Source: Branchiostoma floridae
Taxonomy: Eukaryota; Chordata; Leptocardii; Amphioxiformes; Branchiostomatidae
Direction of reading: 5' to 3'
Length of the DNA stretch: 64,000 nucleotides
Assembly: GCF_000003815.2 (NCBI RefSeq)
Contig: NC_049980.1
Location: 32,150,767-32,214,766, forward strand
Shown here: piece by piece, positions 27,801 to 36,549 of the stretch
How positions within the stretch are numbered: the first letter of the stretch is position 1
Layout of the letters: each line of letters opens with the position of its first letter
Made by a program: the position numbers and the translations under genes
The notes under the pieces: model-generated
What the model saw: only the letters and a program-made list of their open reading frames with translations
Told to the model about the DNA's origin: nothing
The model's database searches: none

Positions 27801-30800
27801 CCGTAGATTAACTAGAGAAGTACCGACAAATAGCCTACAATATGAAGCATTTCTTGTACAACAAAATCTACACGGACACAATGTACCATGTTGGCTGTCT
27901 AATGTAAGTAAGATTTTGGAGGAGTCAGGTTATGTATACCTATTGCTAAACCATGGTCGTAATGTATCCTTAATTCAGTCCGAAGTGAAGCAAAGACTGA
28001 AGGACATTTTCCTTCAAACCTTTTACTCAGGACTGAACTCCACTGGTAGAACGGAAAACCAAGGAAACAAACTAAGAACATATAGAAAAATCAAACATAC
28101 CTACGAAAGAGAACAGTACCTTAATATTCAGAATTTCAACCATCGCCGAGCCATGGCTAGATTAAGAATCAGTGATCATCCCCTACAAATTGAAGTGGGA
28201 AGATACAACCAGACTCCTCCGAATAATAGACTCTGTACACTTCGTAACTCCAACCGTATAGAAAATGAAGTCCATTTTATATTAGAGTGTTCTTTATACA
28301 ATGATGTACGCCACTCTTTTACCAATGCTCTCAATGTTGATACACAATGTAAAGAGTTACCAACGACAATCTGTTTGTACATATAATGACAACCACAGAC
28401 AACTTTGTACAACACAAACTCTGTGAGTTCGTATACACATGTTTTACGAAAAGGGAAGAGGCATATAAACGTTAGATATAGTGATAGCATTGCTTCAGAT
28501 GTATTGTTTACTCACTTGTAATACTACATGTAATAGTACTTAGTCTTTAGTATCCCATCATGGGATTTGCTGCATTTAGCCCACATGGGCAGGAATATGC
28601 AAATAAAGATCATTCATTATATACTATATACAGTCGCTTCTAGCTCTGACATTCATTATACACTATATACAGTCGCTTCTCTGTGTTTCCGTCTGGGAAC
28701 CCTGACCATCTTAACCTCTGGAATCGTCCAAATTTTGGACGCAGGCGCTGATTGGTCCCAACGTATGAGCGAATTGTGGAATGGATTCAAGCGCTCATTC
28801 GAAGAGGCCTTCAAAAACCGGACAGGCCCTCCGTCTGCTCGTGGGAGGCCTGTTGTCATCGAACAAGCGCTCTAGAACCCATTCCTACATTCGCTCATGG
28901 CGTTACCACCAAACGGTTTGAATGCGTAAGTCTCCAGACGGATAGCAGAAGCGAACATAGGAGCAAACTACTATCCGGATGGTACCCAGGCTATCCCTCC
29001 CCTTCACAACTATGAAAACATCAAGTTTGTCTGTCATCAAGAATTACAAAAAAAAAAAAAACATTTTTTTTTCATTTGCAGTGATATCTTACTACGTATA
29101 TGTCTTATACACTATAATGTTAAGTTCGACCACAAAATTAAACATATTTCACAGTAGAATGTCCTCTCCTTGTAACATATATTCAGACTTACTCGTTGTT
29201 GGTGTAGCCAGTTTTCTGCAGCATCTTGCCGTGCACGAAGGCCACGCCCCTGGTGCCCCCCTCCCACAGGGTCACCTTCCCGCCGCGCAGGGGGTAGTTG
29301 TTGCCACTGGCAATGATCCAACCGCCATTCTGGGGAATGATTCATATATACACTTTCAAATGTCCTACATCGATAAGCTGTAGGGCTGGCATCAATTAGG
29401 ATTTTACCGCTGGCAATGATCCAACCGCCGTTCTGGGGGAATAATTCATACTTTTTGAAATGTCCTAATTCTGTCAGCTGTTGGGCTGACATCAATTAGG
29501 ATTCTAACATGGTCAATATTGACCGAAGGGGGCCATATAGCTAGTTCATGATCTTTAGAAAATAAGACTATAGTATCTGTAGATGTATATACTGACAGGT
29601 TACGTGTTAAATTTACTCTTCTGCGTAAAAAAATCAAAATCCAATCGGAAACAAGATGACGTCGACACAACATTAAAATCAAACATGGCAGCCCCCATGG
29701 ACGTCAACGAAAACAGTATAGGTTTTGCAGACCCAAATCTGAAAAGAGCATATAGCTTACAGTGTCAATACTTTACAGGCAACTGGGTAGCATTTATAAA
29801 AAAAGACTGTTACGTCAGTGGTGAAGATCACGAGAGTGTTGTCCCATAATCCCGCGTTCTTCATCGCCATTGTAACGTTACCGACAGCCTCGTCCAACGC
29901 GCTCACCATTCCTGCAATCATTCATAGGAAGTCAATGAAGGTTTGAGATCCAGGTAATAAGACACACGATATAAAATTTACTCAAGCAACTCTCTTATAA
30001 ACTATTAGAAGTTTTAGATTAAAACCTAAACATGATATACACAACTGTATATTTTGTATCAGAGTACTAGTAATGCATTACTTACCGAGAAGTTTTCTCC
30101 TGTTTTCATTTTGTACGTTCATGTAGATGTTTTCGAACCGTTCGGGAACCTGCGAATGATCGGGAATCTCACATTCATTCAGTTCAAGGCATATTTTTTG
30201 GTCCCATTTTGGCACTAGGGACTAGGTGAGGTGAGGTGAGACACATTTCTCAAAACACATATGCGTAGTAGCTACAGAACTGGATTTCGAAAAAGCAGTT
30301 ACAACAGTAGTTAAATGTTTAAGTCCTTCCGCACCAGATGATGCATCGGGCGGCGCCTATCTTCGTTTTCATAGTCCCTAGGCCGCACAACTATATGTAC
30401 AATCACTGAAGCAGAGGGCTAGCGCATGTTTCCTCAAATGCGAATGCCAAGCAGCCGACTCGACTCGGGATTGAACTCACGACCTACCGAATGCAAGGCG
30501 AACAGTCTACACACTTGGCCACTGTACCTGTTACAGTAATATGATATGATTATATTTCAGTCCTGACCTCTAAAGGCTCATGCACGTTCTGGAAGGGCAG
30601 GTACAGGAACAGCGGTGTGTCCGCGGGGTGCTTCTCAATAATGTCCACCATCCGGTCAGTGAAGAAGTACTGCGGGGAAGAGCAATGGTTTTAGAGACCT
30701 GTTCTCTTATACATAACTGTACTGAACAAATTAAGGAGACTCTTTTTACACAACCATTGCTTTATTCTCACCAACATTTCGGTGACCGTCTGTCACCTTC

Positions 30801-33800
30801 TTCAGGGCAATTCTGACTGGTTCACATTGTACTACAGGACAGGTGTCGCTACTTCTTGTGTAAAAGGTGTCTCTTTATTCAGTGACGTACCAACCTGATG
30901 ATTAACCTATTCACGGGTGCATGGCTGTGCTGTCATCGATAATATTTTGTTGTTCTGTATGTAGCCTCGTAGTGCTATTTTCTATATTTAGTAGTTATTA
31001 CTGGTTGCCATGCATTGTATCTTGTGCGACTGTTGAGCAATTAAGTTCATTCATTCATATTATGCTTGTCTTGCTGATCATAGGTCACCAAAAACAAGAC
31101 TCAAAAGCAGCTTGAAGGTATGGCGCGTAAATACAGTTCCTGATTTCATTTAACTATTCAATAAACACCTGACTTTTGTACAGGTGTTGAAAGTTATAAA
31201 GAATTTTATTATCATAAGCACATTAATGGAGTTTCACTCACAGTGCCGTACTGGCCATTCTTTGTGTTCACGACTTCTTTGTCGTCTCGCAGGTCCAGTC
31301 CACCAGCTAAACAATGGAAATGAAATACGTTACAGACGGTCAAAGGATGTCATGATTATATTTGAACCACTCCAATAGGTAGTTCATCTAAGAGGCCAAC
31401 AAGGCGTTAATTTGAATTTGGCGACACAGAAATGGAATAGCATTTTGGCAAAGGGTTTTGTGGCGATATATCAGAAAAGTTTTAACTTTTTAACTTTATA
31501 AAGCGCAATTTCACCCGTACAGCAATGTTCCTACTTGAAAGCTTGTACTTGACGGTCACATATACGTCTTAGGTCGTCGTACAATTTTGATGTCGTAGGA
31601 TTTTCATAAGTTCTGTGACAAGAATCAAAGACAGCCTTTTAGGTAACAATACAGCTTACATTTTCACGACACGGGCACGACTATTGCGATTGTACGGCAA
31701 TCGCAGGCTGTTTCTGACCGCGCCCTACGGTATAGCACTTCTGGTTGCTTGCGTATGTTGAATCAAGGAACTCATTTCATTGTTTAAATGTATGTATTCC
31801 TGATCGGCTGAAGACGAGTAAATGAATGATTGTGTAATTGTATAGTAACGTTAGTTGTAAGATCTTTACCGACAACGTGAGTGTAGTAGTCCTCATCTGC
31901 ATTGTAGTAGCCGTAGAAGGAATCGAACCCGCGGTAGGTCGGCGTGTACTTCCAGTTGCAGAAGCCAAGATGCCACCTGGAACAGAGAGGAAGTATTTGT
32001 ATGAAAATATTTGAAACATATAACATGCACTAATCGCCATGTGCCTATGATGCTGGTGTATTGTGACCAGAGGCAGATTTGTCTGTAGCCTGAATGCCAG
32101 TCTGTTTCCAGGACCTACGCCAGTACGAAAATTCCCACAAAGGCACAGTCAAACCTGTACAACTGACCACAAACACCTCTGAGATTCTAAAGGGTCTCAC
32201 TCATGTGAGCTGTGGTAACATTTGATTTGGGTACGTTGACAATAAAGTAGAGGAGGTAGCTGGCTTTTGTAGGCCCTGCAGTTAGAAACAACCTTGCATC
32301 AAGCCTGTTTGTGGATTAGAAAGCTACAGATATAGAAACCTCACAACAACAGACTTACTTGCCAACCATGTGAGTGGCGTACCCCAAGTCCTTCAGCTTC
32401 TCGGGCAGGAAGGTAAAGTTGTACGGGATGCCCTGGGCCTGCTGGGGCAAGAACACCAGGTGCTGCAAAACAAAAGAAACAAAACGAAGTTCAAAGATCT
32501 CAGTGAAAAATTAAAAACTCGTATGTCTTGCTAACTGTCATTCATTAGTTATGCAAAATTGTTTTAATCATCATATAATTAAGGGTTAATGACCCTCCCC
32601 GACCCGAGGTGGATATGGTGTCATAACGCCTGGTCATTTGTTATAACCTCCGAATAAAACCACCGAGTGAGCGAGGCGGGTCATTAACGTTATTATCATA
32701 TAGCCTACCCAAACTTGCAAACTCCTGTATGACGCATAGATCCCTTGGTCACCTCTGACCTCTACTTCCTGTCACTTAGCGTTGGCAACCCTGACCTTAA
32801 CATGGTGTCGCTCTACGGTTACCGCTAGTAGCCTATGAAAATACTTCATGGAAAAAACGCAAACAGACATAAAACACATTTAACACAAAACGCTTCATAA
32901 TTTGGATATAAAATTCCCAACCTGAGACCCCGCATGGTACGGATAATACCCGGTCATGAAGGCAGTTCTGGACCTGCGGATGACAAGTAGAGAACATCAA
33001 TGTAGGGTCAATTTGTTGGTGGGCTTACTTAGAGACCGAAAGATCAACGATTTTAACCCTGACTACTGTCTCGCAGGCGACTTGCTCCTCACTAGTTAGA
33101 GACTTAGTAAGAGACATGAAAAGTTCAGTCTTCAACTAAAAATGATATTATACTTGCCCAGTGTAGAAAATATCTTTTTATATAACTATCAGCAGGTCAT
33201 TCGTCGTAGGTAGCCGTATGGGATTTGTCAACCGGTCGATGAATTGGCTGATTGATTAATTGGTTGATTCTGGTGGCGTAGCTCACGTGAGATTGATTGG
33301 TGATTGGTTGGTTGGTTGGCTGACTAACTGAACGATTGGTTGATGCCTACGGCGTACAGACGTAGTTAAAGTAAGAATGATTGATTGATTGAATGATTGA
33401 TATTGACGCCGTGCGGACGTGGTTGACGTAAGAATGATTTCTTTATCGAATTATTGATTTTTTGATTGACTTATTGATCGATTGATCGATTTATTGAAAC
33501 TGACGGGGTGCAGACGTAGTTGATTCAAGATTGATACCAACGGCGTTCTGACGTGGTTGACGTGAGAATGATTTATTTATTGAATTATTGATTCATTGAT
33601 TGATTTATACATCGATTGATCGATTTATTGAGTTATTGAAACTGACGGCGTGCAGACGTAGTTGATTTCAGATTGATTGATTGGTTTATACTAACGGTGT
33701 TCTGACGTGAGAATGATTTATTTATCGAATTATTGATTTATTGATTGATTCATTGATATATCGATCGATTGATCTATCTATTGATTGACTGATACTGACG

Positions 33801-35118
33801 GCGTGCAGACGTAGTTGACGTAAGACTGGTTGAGGATGACGCCTTCGTGAGCCAGCTTGTCCAGAACAGGTGTTTTGACGTCAGGATTGTGCCAGCCTAC
33901 GTCATTCCAGCCTGGACGCACAGGAGAGACAGGTGAGTCGTTTTGCAGGTAAGGAAGTACACGCGACAGAAACGGCTCTAGTTATGCTTAACAGCTCGTT
34001 ATCGGCAATATCAAATAATAAATATGTTACATAATGCTTGTAAGTAGCAAAAGTCCAAGAGAACACCTCGCCGAGCACATGAATACATGGCAAATAGACA
34101 GAAGACTAGAAAGCTTAGGGAACATAGAGCATGCTTGCTATTATATGCCTACCTAGCTTCTCCTTGAACCAGGATTACTTCCCAGGACAACATGAATAAA
34201 AATGCACTTTCTCGCCGGCTCCAGAGAATGTTTGAAGTAAATTCTAGTCGAAACCTCGTAAATGTTCTCCTACTTTCTACCGGTACATCACGAATGAGGT
34301 ACATCGGTGTATCATTACCCGTGAAGCTCACTGGGACCTTTGAAAGTACATAAGTGTGTGAAAGATTACAATGTTTGTTTAGCTCAGTCCTCAGCGGTAC
34401 AGGGATTCTGTATTTGTACAAGACCAAAGTCCGAAACATTTTGTAACAATGTAGCAAAAGCTCACATCTCCCCCTTAGACACACAAGCACACACAGACAC
34501 ACACACACACAGCGTACATTCCAATATCATAGATTTTTCTGATATTATGATCAAATTAGACTAATTTTGAACAGGTTTGCTGTACAAAACGGAAGTATAT
34601 CTGACCTGTTGAGAAGGGTGACCACGCCCCTTTTACGTGACCCCTACATTACTAAAAATTCCAGCAAGCATAAATGGAGTAAGGAATTTCCCAAGCAGCC
34701 TTCGGTACCCCTGCTTCTCATATTGAGTCAATCAGTCGAGCTTGATGCTCTGGCTTAGGGAGAAGAGTTGCTGCTACAGTGAGAGTTAGCCCATAACTGC
34801 TTCGTGGGGGCTTGCATTAAGCAAGCTCTATACAAAATAACTTATCATATTGATATTCTTGGTGTATCAAGATATTCTACAACAATTTTCATTTTAAACG
34901 GTAACATCTGTGACGGATTCCCATACCTACGTACGACTCCTTACTTTCTGGCAGACCAATGCATCAGGCTGCCAAGTACGGTCCTTACCTAGATCGTCGG
35001 CAACGATGAAGAGTATGTGTGGCTTGGTGGCGTTCTGACTTCCGTCTTGTGCGGACACCAGGCCCACCAGGGCCCCGGTAAGGAGCAGCAGTGGAACACG
35101 CAGCATCATGGTGCTCAT
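24697..35118 (-). CDS. ARSB: Arylsulfatase B-like sulfatase (complete, 14 exons)
   Basis: Lysosomal or secreted sulfatase of the ARSB/ARSI/ARSJ group; ARSB removes 4-sulfate from N-acetylgalactosamine in dermatan and chondroitin sulfate. Exons, minus strand in transcript order: 35118-34989, 33911-33800, 32973-32922, 32462-32359, 31976-31870, 31306-31242, 30669-30568, 30149-30086, 29911-29814, 29329-29193, 27299-27241, 26607-26490, 25818-25688, 24869-24697. The sum is 1452 nt (483 residues plus stop), a little shorter than vertebrate ARSB (about 530). Motifs: signal peptide [31 protein letters not shown] (metal-binding Asp pair); CTPSR, whose Cys becomes formylglycine; [28 protein letters not shown]. 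It lies between two inverted polycystin genes and shares the strand of copy B. ARSI/ARSJ cannot be excluded. Confidence 0.93.
24870..25600 (-). repeat. Tandem array of exon-14-derived units (about 106 bp each)
   Basis: Seven intronic copies plus the true exon. The shared gagtcc core sits at 24836 (true exon), 24942, 25048, 25155, 25261, 25353, 25461 and 25570 (last two cores partly changed at 25155 and 25570). Each unit holds the first about 50 nt of exon 14, a novel tail and intron with the acceptor. Copies at 25414-25494, 25001-25081 and 24895-24975 keep the acceptor AG, a stop-free 81-nt frame and a GTAACC donor. The 25155 copy has an in-frame TAG. The 25261 and 25353 copies have lost the acceptor AG. 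Confidence 0.9.
25596..25678. repeat. (GTGA)n microsatellite
   Basis: About 20 perfect gtga units between the exon-14 array and exon 13. It appears to have replaced the acceptor of the outermost array copy. Confidence 0.95.
25688..26607 (-). CDS. ARSB: Sulfatase exons 12 (26490-26607) and 13 (25688-25818)
   Basis: Exon 12: [20 protein letters not shown], then [20 protein letters not shown]. Exon 13: [20 protein letters not shown], then TWLFNLKG. G-x-A-I-R-x-G-D-Y-K-L-I is the conserved late core of ARSB-type sulfatases and includes the lysine that lies near the substrate in the family. Confidence 0.92.
25819..26489. other. Sulfatase intron 12 with a decayed exon copy
   Basis: Besides the exon 12 relic at 26325-26386, nothing is recognised except a small inverted pair (ggtccccaa, about 25897; ttggggacc, about 25929). 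Confidence 0.5.
26325..26386 (-). pseudogene. Decayed partial copy of sulfatase exon 12
   Basis: The minus strand reads [17 protein letters not shown], matching the end of exon 12 ([17 protein letters not shown]) about 166 bp away. The donor position reads CAGCAAAG instead of GTAAAT, and no acceptor in the right phase is seen, so it looks dead. Confidence 0.75.
26965..27137. repeat. Tandem repeat, about 29 bp unit
   Basis: Five to six copies of ttctttattctcttgaagaa followed by gactg. Intronic. Confidence 0.9.
27241..27299 (-). CDS. ARSB: Sulfatase exon 11
   Basis: Encodes [22 protein letters not shown]-x-x-D-W-x-P-T-I is the conserved sulfatase segment after the active-site lobe. The phase 2 entry completes the Glu codon from exon 10. 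Confidence 0.92.
27410..28620 (+). mobile_element. Non-LTR retrotransposon, 5'-truncated 3' part
   Basis: Inserted in sulfatase intron 10, antisense to the gene. The open frame, from about 27450 to the stop at 28386, encodes the C-terminal end of an ORF2: [16 protein letters not shown], then [35 protein letters not shown] and a terminal [15 protein letters not shown], typical of reverse-transcriptase-bearing LINEs. The catalytic RT part is missing. The 3' UTR ends aataaagatcattca, followed by a short duplicated cactatatacagtcgcttct. Confidence 0.85.
28621..29192. other. Sulfatase intron 10, remaining sequence
   Basis: Direct repeat of ctatatacagtcgcttct at 28624 and 28668, then unclassified sequence with A- and T-runs near 29050. 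A possible inverted pair of gcgctcattcgaa-type words lies near 28790. No exon recognised. Confidence 0.45.
29193..29329 (-). CDS. ARSB: Sulfatase exon 10
   Basis: Encodes [20 protein letters not shown], then [23 protein letters not shown] completes the metal-binding D-N pair begun in exon 9, and P-L-R-G-x-K carries the conserved basic residues. Confidence 0.93.
29330..29500 (-). repeat. Tandem duplication of the exon 10 5' edge
   Basis: 29400-29439 repeats the acceptor and first codons of exon 10 (minus strand reads NGGWIIASG), 103 bp from the true exon. The flanking blocks ggctggcatcaattaggatt and ggctgacatcaattaggatt mark the unit ends. Confidence 0.8.
29814..30669 (-). CDS. ARSB: Sulfatase exons 7 (30568-30669), 8 (30086-30149) and 9 (29814-29911)
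   Basis: Exon 7: [20 protein letters not shown] and [14 protein letters not shown], with the conserved Val-His-Glu-Pro. Exon 8: [20 protein letters not shown]. Exon 9: [20 protein letters not shown] and [12 protein letters not shown], ending at the metal-binding Asp. Confidence 0.93.
30240..30535 (-). mobile_element. tRNA-derived SINE copy (minus strand)
   Basis: The minus strand reads gtggccaagtgtgtagactg (A-box-like, 30511-30530) and ggtcgtgagttcaatcccga (B box, about 30464-30483). A non-tRNA body follows toward 30240. It lies in sulfatase intron 7. Confidence 0.6.
30920..31115. mobile_element. Possible retrotransposon 3' tail fragment
   Basis: ttgccatgcattgtatcttg through gagcaattaagttcattcat resembles 47175-47225 (ttgccatacattgtactatg). 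Shared tails suggest a dispersed element; class uncertain. Confidence 0.35.
31242..31976 (-). CDS. ARSB: Sulfatase exons 5 (31870-31976) and 6 (31242-31306)
   Basis: Exon 5: [20 protein letters not shown], then [16 protein letters not shown]. Lys and His of K-W-H are active-site residues in the family. Exon 6: [20 protein letters not shown]. The phase 2 and phase 1 junctions both restore frame. The intron between them, 31307-31869, shows no recognised element. Confidence 0.93.
32359..32973 (-). CDS. ARSB: Sulfatase exons 3 (32922-32973) and 4 (32359-32462)
   Basis: Exon 3 starts inside the active-site motif (S-R of CTPSR) and gives [16 protein letters not shown]. Exon 4: [20 protein letters not shown] and [16 protein letters not shown]-x-x-x-M-T-G and L-x-x-x-G-Y-x-T-x-x-x-G-K are conserved sulfatase features. 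Confidence 0.93.
33265..33800 (-). repeat. Tandem array of exon-2-edge copies mixed with (ATTG)n
   Basis: The 3' edge of sulfatase exon 2 (minus strand tacgtcaactacgtctgcac) recurs about every 35-110 bp through the first part of intron 2, at about 33646, 33540, 33505, 33408, 33350 and weaker places (33270, 33695), separated by attgattg simple sequence. The copies near 33646 and 33505 still read N-Y-V-C-T-P or similar, followed by GTCAGT. Confidence 0.8.
33800..33911 (-). CDS. ARSB: Sulfatase exon 2 (active-site exon)
   Basis: Encodes [20 protein letters not shown], then [15 protein letters not shown]. The cysteine is the one converted to formylglycine. The CTPSR motif is split by the intron: CC at the exon end joins G-TCC-AGA of exon 3. 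The donor is GTCAGT. Confidence 0.93.
33912..34988. other. Sulfatase intron 1
   Basis: Holds an (AC)n run at 34484-34512 and a short gggtgaccacgcccctt at about 34616 that resembles the 3' UTR minisatellite. No exon recognised. Confidence 0.5.
34989..35118 (-). CDS. ARSB: Sulfatase exon 1 (signal peptide, first metal ligands)
   Basis: Starts [19 protein letters not shown]; a second and third in-frame Met follow within five codons, so the exact start is open. After the likely signal peptide comes [13 protein letters not shown], the N-terminal sulfatase motif with the two Asp ligands. A good acceptor, ccgtttcag, lies upstream at 35141, consistent with a spliced 5' UTR. Confidence 0.93.
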
Positions 35119-35386
35119 GTCAGGCTAGTCAACGTAAGTCTGAAACGGATACCAGCCCTAACATTTACAGACTGAAAACAAACTGCACAGGTACCAGTCA
35201 CCAGACCGATATGATTGTCACGTGAATTAGGGAACTACACGTTTTGAGGTGGATGTTCTCTCGGTTGTTGACCTGTAGTGGTCGTTACCCTATCAACCCA
35301 TATTACAGCCCAGCGCGAGTAAGGGAAAAGTTTAATCATTTTAACCTCCAAATGTATACTCATTTTAACCTCCATTTTAACTAACC

Positions 35387-35454
<68 letters not shown>

Positions 35455-35475
35455 TGTGTGTGTATGTGTGTGTGC
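35387..35475. repeat. (GT)n microsatellite
   Basis: Nearly pure gtgtgt tract, followed by ttgattga repeats at 35526-35548. Confidence 0.95.
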
Positions 35476-35618
35476 GTGTCCGTGTGGGTGTCTATGTGGG
35501 TCTGCCTGTCTACGAACGGCTGGATGGATTGATTGATTGATTGATTTCATACTTGGTGTGTTGGTGGGGTGTGACGAACCTTGGACATTAGTAGATTTCG
35601 GGCCCCCAATCGGCTTAC

Positions 35619-35760
35619 CTTGGTATTGCAGCGGAACTTCCGTTTTTTCTATCTCGTGTACTGAACAATTTATGGACAAGCCAAGGGCCCGGCCGCACCC
35701 CAAAATAGCCCGGTAGCTGTAGGGTGCGCAGGGGTCACGCACGGAAGTGCAGAAAAACAG
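35619..35760 (-). promoter_or_regulatory. Candidate promoter and 5' UTR exon of the sulfatase gene
   Basis: On the minus strand an ideal donor, ccaag|gtaagc, sits at 35619, and an acceptor sits at 35141 just before the start codon. The flanking block is GC-rich, unlike its surroundings, and has ETS-type cores CGGAAGT at 35742-35748 (plus strand) and 35636-35642 (minus strand). No TATA box seen. Inference only. Confidence 0.35.
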
Positions 35761-36409
35761 TCAACTACCCGAAGGATTTTCCAAATGGGATAATAAATTG
35801 ACACATTGATGATAAAAAGCTGTCATGTTTTATCTCTGATTAAAATTTGTGATGAAACGGATATGTAACAATGTACGACAAAGTCGGGTTCCATTACTTT
35901 TTTGTGAGATGAGCCTTAAACGCTTGTTACTTTGACTTAGACGCTTGTTACAAAATCCACTCATACAGTCTAAACGTCTAGGTATAGCGTTACAAGATCT
36001 TGTACATATTATTCCACTATTATAAGAAACCTTTACAGTCAATACGCAACTGAAGGCCGAGAGTAAATTTACAAATTTCAAGCAGCGTCTCTCTTAATAG
36101 CTTTCATCTTTGAAAGAAATATTTTACTTGCTACAATATATACACGTAGATATTACTCTCATTAGTTGACATTGTATAGTCTCATCATGCCAGACAACAC
36201 CTGCAGTATTGTTAACGTCAGATCTGCCACAAGCAAAGGTCGGCATTACGCGTGCGAAAGCTTGCTACGTCATAACAACGCGCAATCTCTATCTCTACCA
36301 GACTTTATATTTTTAAAAATGGTTGATAGAATGATCTCAGCCTATGACATTATTCTTGAAGATCGCATCATTTCTAAAATCACATGGCATCATTTGACCA
36401 ATGACTACG
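35761..36409. other. Intergenic between copy B's stop and the sulfatase promoter
   Basis: Should hold copy B's 3' UTR. No clear AATAAA was found on the minus strand. No ORF or repeat recognised. Confidence 0.45.
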
Positions 36410-36549
36410 TCATTTTCTAGGTAATTCAAAAGCCTGATAGTAGCTTCGCATCACATTCTCTGCGACTTTTCTCTCCTTCATGGCCCGTGTAAGAAGGTCC
36501 AGTCGAGTCAAACGATCATCCAGTCTTTCCGATGCCAGCATGTCATCCT
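36410..36549 (-). CDS. Copy B last exon: cytoplasmic tail
   Basis: DDMLASERLDDRLTRLDLL, then VMRSYYQAFELPRK and TGA (36412-36410). Same leucine-spaced start as copy A; the terminal six residues differ. Confidence 0.92.

Noticed and set aside
27493-28386. 297-codon open frame as a host gene
   Set aside because: It carries LINE ORF2 C-terminal features and a LINE 3' UTR, with a second 3' copy at 1713-2070.
34605-34640. gggtgaccacgcccc in sulfatase intron 1 as another minisatellite copy
   Set aside because: Only about 15 bases match; too short to claim common origin.
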